Source: Magnolia sinica (lineage: Eukaryota > Streptophyta > Magnoliopsida > Magnoliales > Magnoliaceae). From it: a DNA stretch of 64,000 bases. Each line of letters begins with the position of its first letter. The first letter of the stretch is position 1. Under the pieces are notes generated by a model that ran no database searches, was not told where the DNA came from, and saw nothing but the letters and a program-made list of their open reading frames with translations. The stretch is taken from NCBI RefSeq assembly GCF_029962835.1, contig NC_080582.1, positions 18,670,032-18,734,031 on the forward strand. Reading direction: 5' to 3'. Positions 34,900 to 46,962 of this stretch are shown here, one piece after another. Both the position numbers and the translations under genes were made by a program.

Positions 34900-35260
34900 A
34901 TATCAGAATAATCAAATTAAGCGGAAGTACTGACAAGTCCATGGATCATACAATATCAGGGTACACAACACAAATCAACTATGCAAATGAGGAGTCAAAG
35001 CGAACCAAATATTAGATGCCGAGGATACAATGTCATAAATCACACAATATCGAAAGTACTGGTAATCCATAAATTATATAATGTCGAAATAAGCAGAAAT
35101 ACTGACAAGAGCATGAATTATCATAGTAAACAGAATATTGACAATTTCATAAATCATACGATAACAGAGTAAGCGAAAATACAGACAAGTCCATGAGTCA
35201 ATCATTGTCAGAATATGCAATGTAGAACAACTATGCAAATGAGAAATCATAGATAGCCAA
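34900..35260. repeat. Imperfect tandem repeats in the LTR unit
   Basis: Repeated segments of the type TACTGACAAGTCCATGAATCA-like / AATAAGCAGAAATA, about 60-125 bp apart, e.g. near 34928, 35050, 35100 and 35180, plus two copies of ACTATGCAAATGAG about 251 bp apart (34978 and 35229). Frames here are chance. Confidence 0.5.
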
Positions 35261-36419
35261 ATATCAGATGTAGAGGATGCAATGCAATATACATTCTTGA
35301 TGAGTAACACAAATAACATCAGCCGTACTTAGATCATATGAATGTAGGGACACAATAACCCAAAATATCGTATGCCGCGAATGTCATGCAATATGCGGTG
35401 CGAATGAAATGACCATACTGGAGTGTGAAGTCGGGATGATAGTACGTAGTATCGTGGGCTATGGGGTCCATCACAAGGGACTTCTATCCAAACCAGTCAC
35501 ATACCTAAATTTGGATAATCAGACTCAATGTGGTAAACTCCTGATCTCAGGTTAGTCGCGCGCCCCAACCGAAATCCTGGCTATTGCAAGGGCACACGTA
35601 GCAAATAGTTGCGCACTACCAACCCGAGTGGATAGTGAATGAATGAATGCATGAATGAGTATGCAACTTCTGCTCATTAAATCCACATATCAGTACAGTT
35701 CCTCTCTGGGATCATCACCGGGGTCTATTACACTACTCCAGCTTGTCGCCCCTATCCGAGCGCACAACTGGGTAAGTGAAAGAGACCTCACTATCTGCCT
35801 GCCAATATCGGGCCCGGCTCGTCGATAACGGACTCATTCCTCAAGCTGGTCAAACTCAACCTAGATATTGCCCCCTCACTCAGGCGGGTAAGGTCACACC
35901 CCCTCCCAACCGACCACGACATAGTGGGAGAAGCGGCCTACTGGTATACGACCCTCATGCGCTCATATATATCCACTCGGTTTCAACGTTGAGGCGTCTC
36001 CTGGCCACGAAGGTTTAAGAATTTTCACCCAGGGACATCTATGGCGCCCGTATGCTAGAACCAAACATTTCTGGTGTCCCATTTGGTCATCCACGATACG
36101 CCTATGGAGGCTACGGCCCTGGTATCGCTAGGGCATACAGTAATCATAATGCGAGATGCATGAGTCATACAATCCAGTCATGCATCAATCCTGTGCATAC
36201 TGCGTGCTCAAGTGAGATAACCTTCGCCTATCAAGGAATCTCATAACAACATGCTCAATGACATATGCTATGATCAACCACATCTCATAACAAACATGCA
36301 AATGATGCGTATGGGCATGTATCATGATACTATGCTGTCACATACTTATAATAGGTATCAATAACAAGCATCGACAATCATCCTCGACAATGTGGACATT
36401 TAACCGACATTGCCCCCAA

Positions 36420-37620
36420 GGAATGGCCCACATAGATCCTAACATATAGTGGACCCATGACCTCACACAAGGGACAAATATACAACACCATGGGCCTCAC
36501 TCAAGAGCTTAATACACATCACGATGAGCCTTTCACATGGGCCTAACATACATCACAATGGCTCTATAGCCTAGCCCTCAAACACACCACAATGGGCTTC
36601 ATACAATCATAATGGGCCGCGTCACATGGGGCTAATACACATCACATGGGTTACATATACATCACAATGGGCCACGCCCAGGGGCCTTTATACATCACAA
36701 TGGGCCTAACCCAGGGGTCCCAAATATGTCGCAATGGGCCTCAACCCACGGACAGAATATACATCACAATCAGAATCCACAATCGGCCACGATGATTGGC
36801 TTCGATCGATAATCGGCCACGATAATCAGCCTCGATTGATAATCAGTCAATCGATCACAACAATCATAATCGGTAATTGGCCACGATAATTGGCCTCGAT
36901 CAATAATCATCAATCGGCCATGACAATCGGAATCGGTAGTCGATAATCAAAATCAACAAATCAGTCACGTCAATCAGAATCGATCAATAATCAGCCTCAT
37001 TGATTGGTCGAACATGGCCTATGAGAAGGTCATAATATGGACATTCAACCATCATTGCCCATCAAAGTGGACATTTAACCAACATTGCTCCCAAGTAGTG
37101 GCCCATGAAGAGTCAAACATAAGGTGGGCCCAAGTATCCAATAGGTGGCCTCAAATAGTCATCACAGATGGGCCTTACACATGTAGCATGTGGGCCTACA
37201 CATCACGGTGGGTCAATACATTGGGCCACACCATTAGCCTAATATGCACATCAATGGGCGTCAATCCAACAAGTGGGCCGCATCAATGAGCCGCACTAAT
37301 GGGCCTTATACACATCAAGTCAGGCCTCGATAACTGGGCTGGAAATATGTCATAATGGGACACGACATACGGGTCGGAAATACGTCGCAATAGGCCTCGA
37401 CTCATGGGCCGAAAATACATCTCTGTGGGCCTTACCAAATGGGTCATAAACACATCCTAATGGGCCTCAACCATGGGCCTCTAACATATCATAACGGGCC
37501 TTGCATCAATGAACCGCACTAATGGGGTTCATGCACATCAAGTGGGTTGCATCAATGGGCCGCACAAATGCACAATAGGTAGGCCCTGCACATGCAGCAG
37601 ATGGACCCCACCAGATGGTT
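36420..37620. repeat. Degenerate CACATCACAATGGGCC repeats and ATCGGCCACGATAATC repeats
   Basis: 36420-36780 and 37020-37600 are irregular short repeats of CATCACAATGGGCC(T/G) with TACA spacers. 36770-37010 is a tandem tract of AATCGGCCACGATAATCGG-type units. Both lie inside the LTR unit, where variable short tandem repeats are common in U3. Confidence 0.65.
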
Positions 37621-39480
37621 AGTGTGGATATAGAATGCATACATCTAGTGGGTCACACATCCCACGGATGGTGTGAGTAAAACATACATCGAGGCTGGCC
37701 CTATATGACCTGGACGGTTAAGGTGGAACATATGAGGTGGGCTCTGTTCACGGGTTCCAAATACATTACAATGGACCATATATATAGCACAATGGGCCTT
37801 GCCCATAGGCCTAATACATATCATAATGGGCCTTGTGTATATACCAAGGTGGGCCTCATGCATTCCCAAAAAGATCATATTGAAGGATCTGGACCATTCC
37901 ACAAATAACAGTGGAGATAATGATTTTCACAGTTTACAAGTCCAGGGCCCACCATCAAATTTATTTCCATCTAGCCTGTTGGTAAAGTTACAAAGACTTG
38001 GTTGGGAGGAAAAATAAATATCAATTTAACCCAAGACTACTATGGTCCAAAAAGGACTTCAATGGTAAGTGTTCGTCTCTCCACTGCTTTCTATGGTGTG
38101 GTCCACCTGATAAATCAACCTCATTCTTAGTCTTAAGCCTAAGATGGCTTGCCAATTAGATGGATGGTTTGGATGCAACACATGCTTCAAGGAGGGTCCC
38201 ACACATGGGTTGCACACGTCACCAAGGTGGGCTCCACATAACCTGCTGTTTCAACAGCAGCTATAGGCTAGTGTGTGGTACACCTGCCAATCTAATCCCA
38301 TCACAGGTGGGTCCCAAGTGGGGTCCACTATATAACATCATATAATATTTATATAATATTATATACCACTATTATTTATATTAGGAATTATTATATATTA
38401 TTATTATATATAATCAAACACCAGCCTCTGGACACTCATTCCACGGATGGTGTGATTATAGAATACATACAGTAAGGTGGGGTCCACTTGAACCTTAGAT
38501 CTGACTTATTTTTAGTCTCAAGCCTGTAGGATGAGCTTGCCAAAGGATTGGATGGTTTGGATGCAGCACATGTATCATGGTAGGTCCCACAGGAATGGAC
38601 GGCATACCTCATGGTGGGGTCCACATGTGTGGCCCACTAGATAGAAGAACGGCTGGATATAACACAAACATAGTGGGGCCTATTGGCCATCTAGCGAATG
38701 CCTGGTCGGCATTGATAGAACGCATACATGTGGTGTCCACCGTCCACGACAGTGGACTGTGTGAATAAAACTCGTACATTACTGTGGGTCCCATGTGGGG
38801 CCCACCATAATGTTTACTTTCCATCCAATCCGTTGAAAAGGTCACACAGACCCATATGAATGAAAAAAAATAAATTTCATAATGTTCCAAAACTTCTGTG
38901 AACCCAAAAAATGGGTTTCAATGACAACCGTTCAATCACCGCTGTTTCCTATGATGTGGGCCACCTGAGCTTTGTATATAGATTATTCTTGGGGTGGCCC
39001 ACTGCCCGGAGAGGAGCCTACAAAATGGACATTGTGGATATATTGCACACATCATAGTGGGGCCCACGGCTGGGACAGTGGTCCCTGACCCGTCCGCCTA
39101 CGCAATAGGACGCCTCTGGCGTCCTCTGATGGTAAGCAGAGGCAGCAGCTGCTGCTGCCATTTTTTTTTTTAATTGGTTTTTGTATGGTTTTTTGCATGC
39201 AGGGCCCACATCAGGAAGATCCACACCGCTCATTGTATTCCATGGCCTGAGATGGACCAAACAAGTCCAATATTCACTATATTTTTGGTGCATCAAAACA
39301 ACAGAGTGGATTTCAGTGGTAGACACACTATTTGCTATGCTAGGGCCCATCTGAGAGTCAGATTAACCTCATTTTTTGGCTCAACGCTTAAAATAATCTG
39401 GGGAATAGAATGCACGGCTTGGATTAAATTAATGTATCTAGGTGGGGCCTGCATGAACAGCCCACCCCAAAATCTCACTC
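37620..39480. mobile_element. Cluster of MITE remnants inside the LTR unit
   Basis: Repeated GTGGTCCACCTGA, GGGCCCACCAT, CATACATCATGG/ATGATGTGGGCC and ATGGATGGTTTGGATGCA blocks at about 37690-38210, 38440-38640, 38780-39075 and 39195-39450 mark several overlapping MITE copies. The best delimited, about 38780-39075, begins TGTGGGTCCCATGTGGGGCC and ends CACACATCATAGTGGGGCCC. An AT-only stretch is at about 38328-38410. No gene is seen. Confidence 0.5.
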
Positions 39481-40114
39481 ATATGTATTAAATATTATTT
39501 TATTATTTTCCTTTTTGTTAGCTTGTTAGTACATACTCCAGTCAGTGCACGCACTCCATGTTAGCCTTCCTTATAGGCATGGATGAACACGGACATCATG
39601 GTGGGTCTGACATGTACGTGGCCCACCTGATAAGTATGACATTTGTGTATTATTTTTTTATCCATCCAGGTTTGGACAGCAAGGTGGGCTCCACCAGTGG
39701 ATTGTAGTGTGGTCCACTAAGTGGGCAGCATGGATACAACATGTATATCGTCGGGTGGGCCATCAACAATGAAAGAGAGAGAGAGAGAGAAGCACCCACT
39801 TTAGATCTTGGACTTCTTTCTTCCGCCAACGTGATCTAGAGCTCCAAAGGACAAACTTCAACGGTTGAGATTATTTTTGGAGGGTAGGGATGAGAGATAG
39901 GAAGGTGGGCCACACCAAGTTTTCTCTCATGGAGGTGGACGTTGGCTCTCATGGGTTGCTTAGAATGGAGTGAAGTGAGAGAGAGAGAAGTGATGTAAGG
40001 GAGTGATGGGAGAGAGAGATGGTGAGGTGATGGAAATTAATAAGTTTGACTTATGGGAAAAAAAGGGAAGGGGTGGTTGCTTGTAAGGAGTTAGTGCTAG
40101 GGGTAGGGTAGGGT

Positions 40115-40137
40115 GATGTCACCCCTAGGGTGACATC
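40115..40137. other. Perfect hairpin in the LTR unit near U5
   Basis: GATGTCACCC-CTA-GGGTGACATC, a 10-bp perfect stem with a 3-base loop, extended by one more pair at each side. Confidence 0.8.
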
Positions 40138-40887
40138 ATAGTAATTATTTTTCTAGGGAAGTACAACAACAGGGATAGGTGGGTCCCACGATCAAGCAAT
40201 CAACGGCCTAGATAATGCACAGGCCGGATCTCATAATCTAAGTGTCGCATTAACGCACAAGACGCGTCGTCGGAACCGTGGCGACGGCGCGGTCGCAATG
40301 ACATAGGTCTCATTTTGAGTAGGCTCGGGTTTACAGGATGTGACTCAAGAGCGTGCGCCAATGCTATCTACGCGTCGCGGGTCGTCGGAATTCGACTGGG
40401 AGGACCATGGAAGTTTATGGAATGGTACGGGCTAGGATACGGGTCTTACAACATGTGTAATGGATTACATATATGTGTAGCAACTAATTAGTATTGAATT
40501 TTATATATATCTGAAAAATATACGGAGGTGTTGCTGAAATTTTGGCTCGCATGTAAATTGTATGGGGACAGTACATAGTATGTTACCAAATGGGATATAG
40601 ACAATTAGTATCTCTATATAGAGATAAGTGGGAATAAGATATTTAGAGACAATTAGTAAACAAAATTTGAAACAATTATGGACAATTTATAGTTATATTT
40701 ATGTATATATCCCAGTGGATTTATTTATTAGGGGACTATTTGAGATACTTGTGTCTTCCAGTTTATGGAGGGACCCGATATTATTTGTATTATATATTTA
40801 TATATACATATAAATGTGATTGACTGATTACTTCAACCTATAAAAGTCCTGATTTTATCCTACCCTTGTTATCTTTTGATTTTTAGA

Positions 40888-43596
40888 TGACTAATGAAGA
40901 AAACCTAAGTACTTCTAGCCCTGGTGCGTCAATCACATTTCTTTTGTAGTGGAGGAAGAAAAATTAGAAAACAAGGTTGAAACAACTTCATGTTCGGTGA
41001 AAGGGAGAAAAAGATCGGCGATATGAGTCTTTTGATGAGATCACGCAACCAGATGATTTAGTCAAGATTAGATGTAATTTTTATAAAACTCTTTACAACA
41101 AGTATTCTGGTTCTTCCACAACTCACTATCAAAGGCATCTTGATAAATGTGTGAAGAGACCAAGAACATTGAAGGGTGGAGTCCAGCAACTACTTTCATT
41201 TACCGTTTCTGAAAATGATGACTCTCAAACTATACTCTCAACGTATAAGTATGATCCGGATAAACTAAAAGTGTGGTTTGCAAGGGTGGTGATAGTCAAT
41301 AAGAAGCCATTTAGCATGGTAGAAAGCAAGGTTTTCATGAAATTTTATAAATTTTTAATTCTCAAATGTGAGAAGGCCTCTCATATTACTATGAAAAGAT
41401 AGTGCATAAAGATGTGTGCTACTGAGAAAGCTAATTTGAAAACCCTTCTGGCATCCGTATTCAAAAAGTTTGACTTTGGATATGTGGACAACCTCGAATC
41501 AGAGAAAGGGATATATGTCATTGACTGTACACTTTGTTGATGTGGATTGGAAACTATAAAAGAGGATTTTAAACTTCTGTTACATTCCTCCTTCTCATAC
41601 CGGTGTGGTACTTAGGGCTGAAAGTTGGGTGGATTCAACCCGACCGACCTGTGACCGACCTGACATTGGATTGGGCTTGGGCAAGATGTATCGAGTTTGG
41701 TCTCGGGCTTGGGCCATACAAATGTCAACCCGATAAAACTTGGGTTGGGCTCGAGTTAAGGTCTTGGGTTGCCAACCCAACCTGAACCCGATCAATATAT
41801 AAGTTCTCCTTATAAATTAATTATAACTAAGTGTGGATCATCTGTGTTAAACGCAAAGGAAATTCCAATGCCGTTGGGTTTCATTGGTCCACGCCATTTC
41901 CGATGACTCAAACTAACAAGATACACCGGATTTCTCTCTCCCAAATAGATTGCTTAATACATAATACGACTTTTAAAGGAGTAGTTGTCCTATATTTTAT
42001 CTTGTTTGTTTAGAAAAAATGTTTTTTATGATAAATAACTACATATATAATTAATAAAATTATAGGTACAAAAAATAAAACTTGTATTGAAATATGATAA
42101 ACTAATGTAATAATGAAAATATTAGCATATATCTACCCAACCAACCCGACCGAACCTGCTTGGGTTGGGCTTGCGTTGAGAATTCCCAACCCGAGGTTAG
42201 GTTGGGTTGGGTTAGGGTTGAGGTATACGAACCTTGGGTTGGGCTAGGGTTGAGCACCAACCCGACCCAACCCGCTCGACTTTCAACCCTAGTAGTACTG
42301 TCCGACTGCATTTACAACTGTCTTGTTGAGTGGAGCATTGAAAAGAAAATTTCTTCAATTACTTTAGCTAATGCCTCTTCCAACGATGCTTTGGTTTCTT
42401 TCTTATGCACTCAGTTCAAGGCTACTGAAAATTTATTATTCGAAGGTAAAATATTTCAAGTTAGATGTTGTGCTCACATAGTCAACTTGATTGTTCAAGA
42501 AGGGCTGAAAGCAATTGATTCAACGATTGCCAACATACGAGACAACGTTAAATATATAAGGGGGTTACATTCAAAACTGAGTACGTGGAATGATATAATC
42601 CAACGTTTGAATTTGAAATCTAAACAGTAGTTTTGGATGTTTGCACGCGCTGGAATTCAACTTATAAAATGTTGGATATGACTTTAGAATATAAAGTTAC
42701 ATTCCCTGAACTTGCGGCACATGATAAAATGTACACATACGTGCCAAGTGATGAAGACTAAAAGAAAGCTGAAGATGTTCATCAATTTCTCAAAGTTTTT
42801 TACGACTGCACGAAGATTTTTTCAAGAAATAAGTATCCTACGGAAAATCAATTTCTTCCTGAAATTATTTTCATCATGGACGCACTAAAAAAGTGTGCCA
42901 CTGATGGTCCAAATTTTTTAAAAGCATTGGCTGTAAGAATGCAGATGAAATTTGATAAGTATTGGGCTGAATGCCACTTGTTAATGGCTATCGCAGTTGT
43001 CATGGATCTACGATACAAGATGACAATGGTTAGATTTCTTTTCATATCACTTTATTCCAGTTCTAAAAGAATTTTAGCGAAGACCTTCACTATTAATGCT
43101 ACAATTGAAGAGTTGTTCACTTCATACGTTTATAATTCGATCGAAACATCAAGTGCAATAGGTACTTCTCAAACTACAAGTAGTTCTTCTACTGTGGGCA
43201 AGCGACTTCATGACTTTATGTCTTTTTTAGACGAAAAAGAAACAAAGATGCATAAATCTAAATCCGAAGTGGAGAAGTATCTAAAGAGCCAGTCATAAGG
43301 CTACAAGAAGATGATTTCGACTGTAGTGGTGGAAGTTGAGAGCTTGTGAATACCCTAGACTTTCGGTGATGGCACGAGACATTTTATCAATTTCAATTTC
43401 AACTATAGCATCAGAATCAGCTTTTAGCACCGGGAGCAGGGTAGTTAACAAGTATCGAAGCTCACTCGCCTCGAATACAGTTGAAGCACTGGTATGTACG
43501 CAAGATTGGTTGCGTCCAGTTTGGGGTGGTACCAATTTCGATGTTGAAGAGTATGAGGAGGAGAATGGAAGTGAAGACGAGGTCCATAATGCTTAA
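40888..43596 (+). pseudogene. Ac-like hAT transposase (BED finger, catalytic core, dimerisation domain), disrupted
   Basis: The candidate start is ATG 40888 (MTNEENLSTSSPG), soon followed by a stop. The BED finger follows in changed frame: VKIRCNFYKTLYN...THYQRHLDKC (41060-41150); its second Cys is Tyr. Then YDPDKLKVWFARVVIVNKKPFS. The core resumes after the 679-bp insertion with IYNCLVEWSIEKKISSITLA, RCCAHIVNLIVQEGLKAID and VKYIRGLHSK. After TAG at 42628-42630 come MQMKFDKYWAECHLLMAIAV, RLHDFMSFLDEKE and, in another frame from about 43336, the dimerisation region YPRLSVMARDILSI, TIASESAFSTG and ALVCTQDWL. At least two frameshifts, several stops and an insertion make it non-functional. Family assignment is firm. 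Confidence 0.9.
41613..42291. mobile_element. 679-bp non-autonomous hAT MITE, copy 1 (inside the hAT transposase)
   Basis: Ends TAGGGCTGAAAGTTGGG and CGACTTTCAACCCTA form the inverted repeat. Flanking 8-mers GTGGTACT (41605-41612) and GTAGTACT (42292-42299) differ at one base, a hAT-type TSD. AACCCGAC/GGTTGGG motifs fill both ends. It interrupts the transposase between VV and the next coding segment, so it arrived after the host hAT. Frames in it are chance. Confidence 0.9.
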
Positions 43597-43834
43597 AGGA
43601 ATGTAAGTTTTAAAATTTTTTATTAACGTTTTATATTTTCTAATATATTTTAACTCTTTGGATTTGATGTTGATTGTTGAGGACCAACATGTGGTTTTGT
43701 GGTATGATAGTATCTAGAGGTTTATGTGACAATCTTTTTTGTCTTAGTAATGTGGCATATGAGACATTTTAAACTTAACATGATTGACATTTAATTTGTA
43801 TTTTTAGCCAAAAATATAATAAATTAACATATGA

Positions 43835-44009
43835 ACAAGCTCAACTCGACTCGAGGTAAACTCAACTCGACTCGAACTCGACTCGACAGCTTTAGCAAAC
43901 AAGCCAAGCTTCAATGTTGAGCTCGAGGGTGAGCTCGAGCTCGAGTATAGCATGGACGAGTCGAGTCGAGCTTGGCCCACCTCGACTCGACTCGGCTCGA
44001 TGTACAGCA

Positions 44010-44010
<1 letters not shown>
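43835..44010. repeat. hAT right subterminal repeats and degraded right end
   Basis: ACTCGACTCGAACTCGACTCG, GAGCTCGAGGGTGAGCTCGA and CGAGTCGAGTCGAGC clusters mirror the left end. The terminus reads CGATGTACAGC, then (AC)n from 44011 in place of the expected final CCTA. Confidence 0.75.

Positions 44011-44050
<40 letters not shown>
44011..44050. repeat. (AC)20 microsatellite
   Basis: Forty uninterrupted bases of AC between the hAT right end and the next MITE. Confidence 0.95.
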
Positions 44051-44054
<4 letters not shown>

Positions 44055-44410
44055 AATGCTCACTTGCGCACCTTCTTACGTGAGCAATACGTAAGCAACC
44101 CTGAGCACCTTTGAACACGTGTCTTAAGCACGAAATCTAAATGGTCCACATGATGCGGCACCCCTTGAAACCTCACAAGCCCAACTTTCAGCCCGATACA
44201 AAACTTTGGTGGGCCATGGAAAAAGGAAACAATTTCCTCTCTTGATTTGCATTTCTTTCATATGGCCCACTAGAGTTTTAGATTAGGCTGGAAATTAGGC
44301 CCATAGATTTTCAAGGGGTGCGGCATCACGTGGACTATTTAGATTATGTGCCCATGACACGTGTGTAAAGGTGCTCACGAGTGCTCACATAAGAAGGTGC
44401 GCAGGTGAGC

Positions 44411-44413
<3 letters not shown>
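44051..44413. mobile_element. MITE of the AGGAATGCTCA family, copy a
   Basis: The left end AGGAATGCTCACTTGCGCAC pairs with the right end GTGCGCAGGTGAGCATTT. The inner halves CTTCTTACGTGAGCA and TGCTCACATAAGAAG extend the inverted repeat to about 35 bp. (AC)n abuts the left side and (CT)n(CA)n the right. The interior carries GGCACCCCTTGAAACCTCAC and ATGGCCCACTAGAGTTTTAG. Confidence 0.8.

Positions 44414-44483
<70 letters not shown>
44414..44483. repeat. (CT)n(CA)n microsatellite
   Basis: CT repeats to 44452 followed by CA repeats to 44483, directly between two MITE copies. Confidence 0.95.
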
Positions 44484-44486
<3 letters not shown>

Positions 44487-44765
44487 AATGCTCACCTGCA
44501 CACCTTACATGAGCACTCGTACGCATCTTTGCACACTTGTCGTGGGCATGAAATCTGAATGGTCAACGTGATGTGGCACCCCTTGAAACCTCACAAGCCC
44601 AACTTTCAGCCCGATACAAAACTCTAGTAGGCCATGGCAAAAGGAAACAATTTCCTCCCTTGTTTGCATTTCTCTTTACTATGGCCCACTAGAGTTTTGG
44701 ATCAGGTTGAGAATTGGGCCCATATAGTTTCAAGGGGTGCCGCATCATGTTGACCATTCGGATTT
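44484..44765. mobile_element. MITE of the AGGAATGCTCA family, copy b (right end missing)
   Basis: Starts AGGAATGCTCACCTGCACAC and follows copy a closely through GGCACCCCTTGAAACCTCAC and ATGGCCCACTAGAGTTTTGG. It stops at CATTCGGATT where a (TG)n tract begins, so about 80 bp of the right end are missing. Confidence 0.75.
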
Positions 44766-44783
44766 GTGTGTGTGTGTGTGTGT

Positions 44784-45333
44784 GGGAAAAGGTTGATTTA
44801 TGCGGTCGAGCTCATGGGAACTTCCCATGAGGTCGACTTGTGGGGGCCCACCGTGATGCGTGTCGAACATCTACCCCATCAGTCAGATGCACCATTCCAT
44901 GGTGGGCATAGGGCTTAAAAATCAAGTCAATCCATGACTTTTGTGGGCCACACCACATACAAAAGTTGAGAGGGATTACCCTCCATTAAAACATTCATAA
45001 TCATTGTTGGGCCCACCGAGATGTGGTTCACAAATCTAGCCCATCCATTATGTGTGTCTCACTTGGATGAGGGGTCAGACCAAGTTTCAGACGCATCTCA
45101 ATTTTAAGTGGGCCCCACCAAGTGCTTTTATATGTTTTGGGCATGTGTTTACATGATTTTAGATGGTATGGCCCACTTAAGTTCCATATACGACTAATTT
45201 TTGAGTTATCCCATAATTTAAAGGGGAACCATCAAATGAACGGTGTTGATGTTCGACATACGTCATGGTGGGGCCCACACAGCTTGACCTCATGGGAAGT
45301 TCCCATGAGCTCGACCGCACGGAACCTTTTCCC
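44784..45333. mobile_element. MITE of the GGGAACTTCCC family, copy A (complete)
   Basis: Left end GGGAAAAGGTT...GCGGTCGAGCTCATGGGAACTTC mirrors the right end ...GGAAGTTCCCATGAGCTCGACCGC...AACCTTTTCCC, an inverted repeat of about 50 bp that includes the internal palindrome CATGGGAACTTCCCATG. (TG)n at 44766-44784 adjoins the left end, TATATGTGTG the right. The 74-codon frame at 45122 is chance. Confidence 0.8.
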
Positions 45334-45346
45334 TATATGTGTGTAA

Positions 45347-45798
<452 letters not shown>

Positions 45799-45859
45799 AT
45801 GGTCTCCTGCAAACCATCCTGCGGTCCAATTTCTACCCCATTAGCTGGTGCAACTATGA

Positions 45860-46349
45860 AGTCAAACTATGTGGGCCCCACTGTGATGTGTGTCGAACAT
45901 CTACCCCATTAGCTAGATGCACCATTCCATGGTGGAAAACACGCTAAAAAATCAAGTCAATTTAGGAATTGGGTGGGCCACACCACATACAACAGTTGAG
46001 AGGGGTTATCCTCTCATTAAAACATTCATAATCATTTATTAGTTCCACTGATATGTGATTCACAAATCCATCCCATCCATTGTGTGTGTCCCACTTGGAT
46101 GAGGGGTCAGACCAAGTTTCAGCTACATCTAAAACTCAATTGGCCCCACCAAGTGCTTTATATTTTTTAGGCATGTCTTCACATACTTTTAGATGGTACA
46201 ACCCACCTGAATTCCATATATGGCTGATTTTTGGGATATCCCATAATCGAAAGGGGACCCATCAAATGCACGGTGTTGATGTTCGACATGCATCACGGTG
46301 GGGCCCACATAGCTCGACCGCATGGGAAGTTCCCGTGAGGTCGACCTCA

Positions 46350-46351
<2 letters not shown>
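45860..46351. mobile_element. MITE of the GGGAACTTCCC family, copy B (left end lost)
   Basis: Parallels copy A from GTGGGCCCCACTGTGATG onward through CATTCCATGGTGG, CACTTGGATGAGGGGTCAG and GGGACCCATCAAATGCACGG to ATGGGAAGTTCCCGTGAGGT. It ends where (TG)n begins at 46352. The left 70 bp are replaced by unrelated sequence next to (AT)n. Confidence 0.75.

Positions 46352-46391
<40 letters not shown>
46352..46391. repeat. (TG)20 microsatellite
   Basis: Forty bases of GT between MITE copies B and C. Confidence 0.95.
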
Positions 46392-46392
<1 letters not shown>

Positions 46393-46916
46393 ATGGGAAC
46401 TTCCCATGAGGTCAAGTTGTGTGGGTCCTACCATGATGCGTGTCGAACATCTACCCCATCAGTTAGATACACCATTCCATGGTGGGCCTAGGGCTTAAAA
46501 ATCAAGTCAATCCGTGACTATTGTGGGCCACACCACATACAAAAGTTGAGGGGGCTTACCCTCCATTAAAACATTCATAATCATTGTTGGGCCCACCGAG
46601 ATGTGGTTCACAAATCCAGCCCATCCATTATGTGTGTCCCACTTGGATGAGGGGTGGGACCAAGTTTCAGACGCATCCAAATTTCAGGTGGGCCCCACTA
46701 CGTTCTTTTATATGTTTTAGGAATGTCTTCACATGATTTTAGATGGTATCGCCCACCTAAGCTCCATATACTACTGATTTTTGGGATATCCCATAATTTA
46801 AAGGGCACCCATCAAATGCATGGTCTTGATGTTCGACATACATCATCATGCATGGGGCCCACACAGCTCGACCTTATGGGAAGTTCCCATGAGCTAGACC
46901 GCATGGAACCTTTTCC
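46392..46916. mobile_element. MITE of the GGGAACTTCCC family, copy C
   Basis: Starts TCATGGGAACTTCCCATGAG directly after (TG)n and ends GGAAGTTCCCATGAGCTAGACC...AACCTTTTCC at about 46916, followed by (GT)20 at 46921-46960. It lacks the first 30 bp of copy A. The interior is nearly collinear with A. Confidence 0.8.
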
Positions 46917-46918
46917 AT

Positions 46919-46920
<2 letters not shown>

Positions 46921-46960
<40 letters not shown>
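46921..46960. repeat. (GT)20 microsatellite
   Basis: Forty bases of GT closing the MITE/microsatellite array. Confidence 0.95.

Positions 46961-46962
<2 letters not shown>

Larger units (their letters stand above)
34483..40450 (+). mobile_element. LTR unit with TG...CA ends and 5-bp TSD, probably a very long solo gypsy LTR (Tekay/Del-like)
   Basis: Starts TGTCATGCCCCAAACTCGG and ends GATACGGGTCTTACA. The five bases ACATG precede (34478-34482) and follow (40451-40455). The start (TGTCA-x-GCCCC...AGCCTTCGTAG) and the GC-rich U5-like end resemble Tekay/Del LTRs (recalled). At 5968 bp it holds no gag/pol, no PBS and no second LTR, so a solo LTR swollen by MITE insertions (38040-39480) fits best. 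A non-coding LARD-type element is the alternative. Plus-strand orientation is inferred from the termini. Confidence 0.7.
32306..44010 (+). mobile_element. Ac-like hAT transposon with nested insertions
   Basis: The left end TAGGGTTGTACACGAGTCG is followed by CGAGTCGAGC/GCTCGAACTCGAG clusters to about 32495. The right end (43835-44010) has the same clusters and finishes CTCGGCTCGATGTACAGC, an imperfect inverted copy whose last bases run into an (AC)n tract, so the TSD cannot be seen. A broken transposase lies at 40888-43596. Two insertions account for most of the length: a 5968-bp LTR unit (34483-40450) and a 679-bp hAT MITE (41613-42291). Without them and one copy of each TSD the element would be about 5.05 kb, a normal size for an autonomous hAT. 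Confidence 0.75.
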
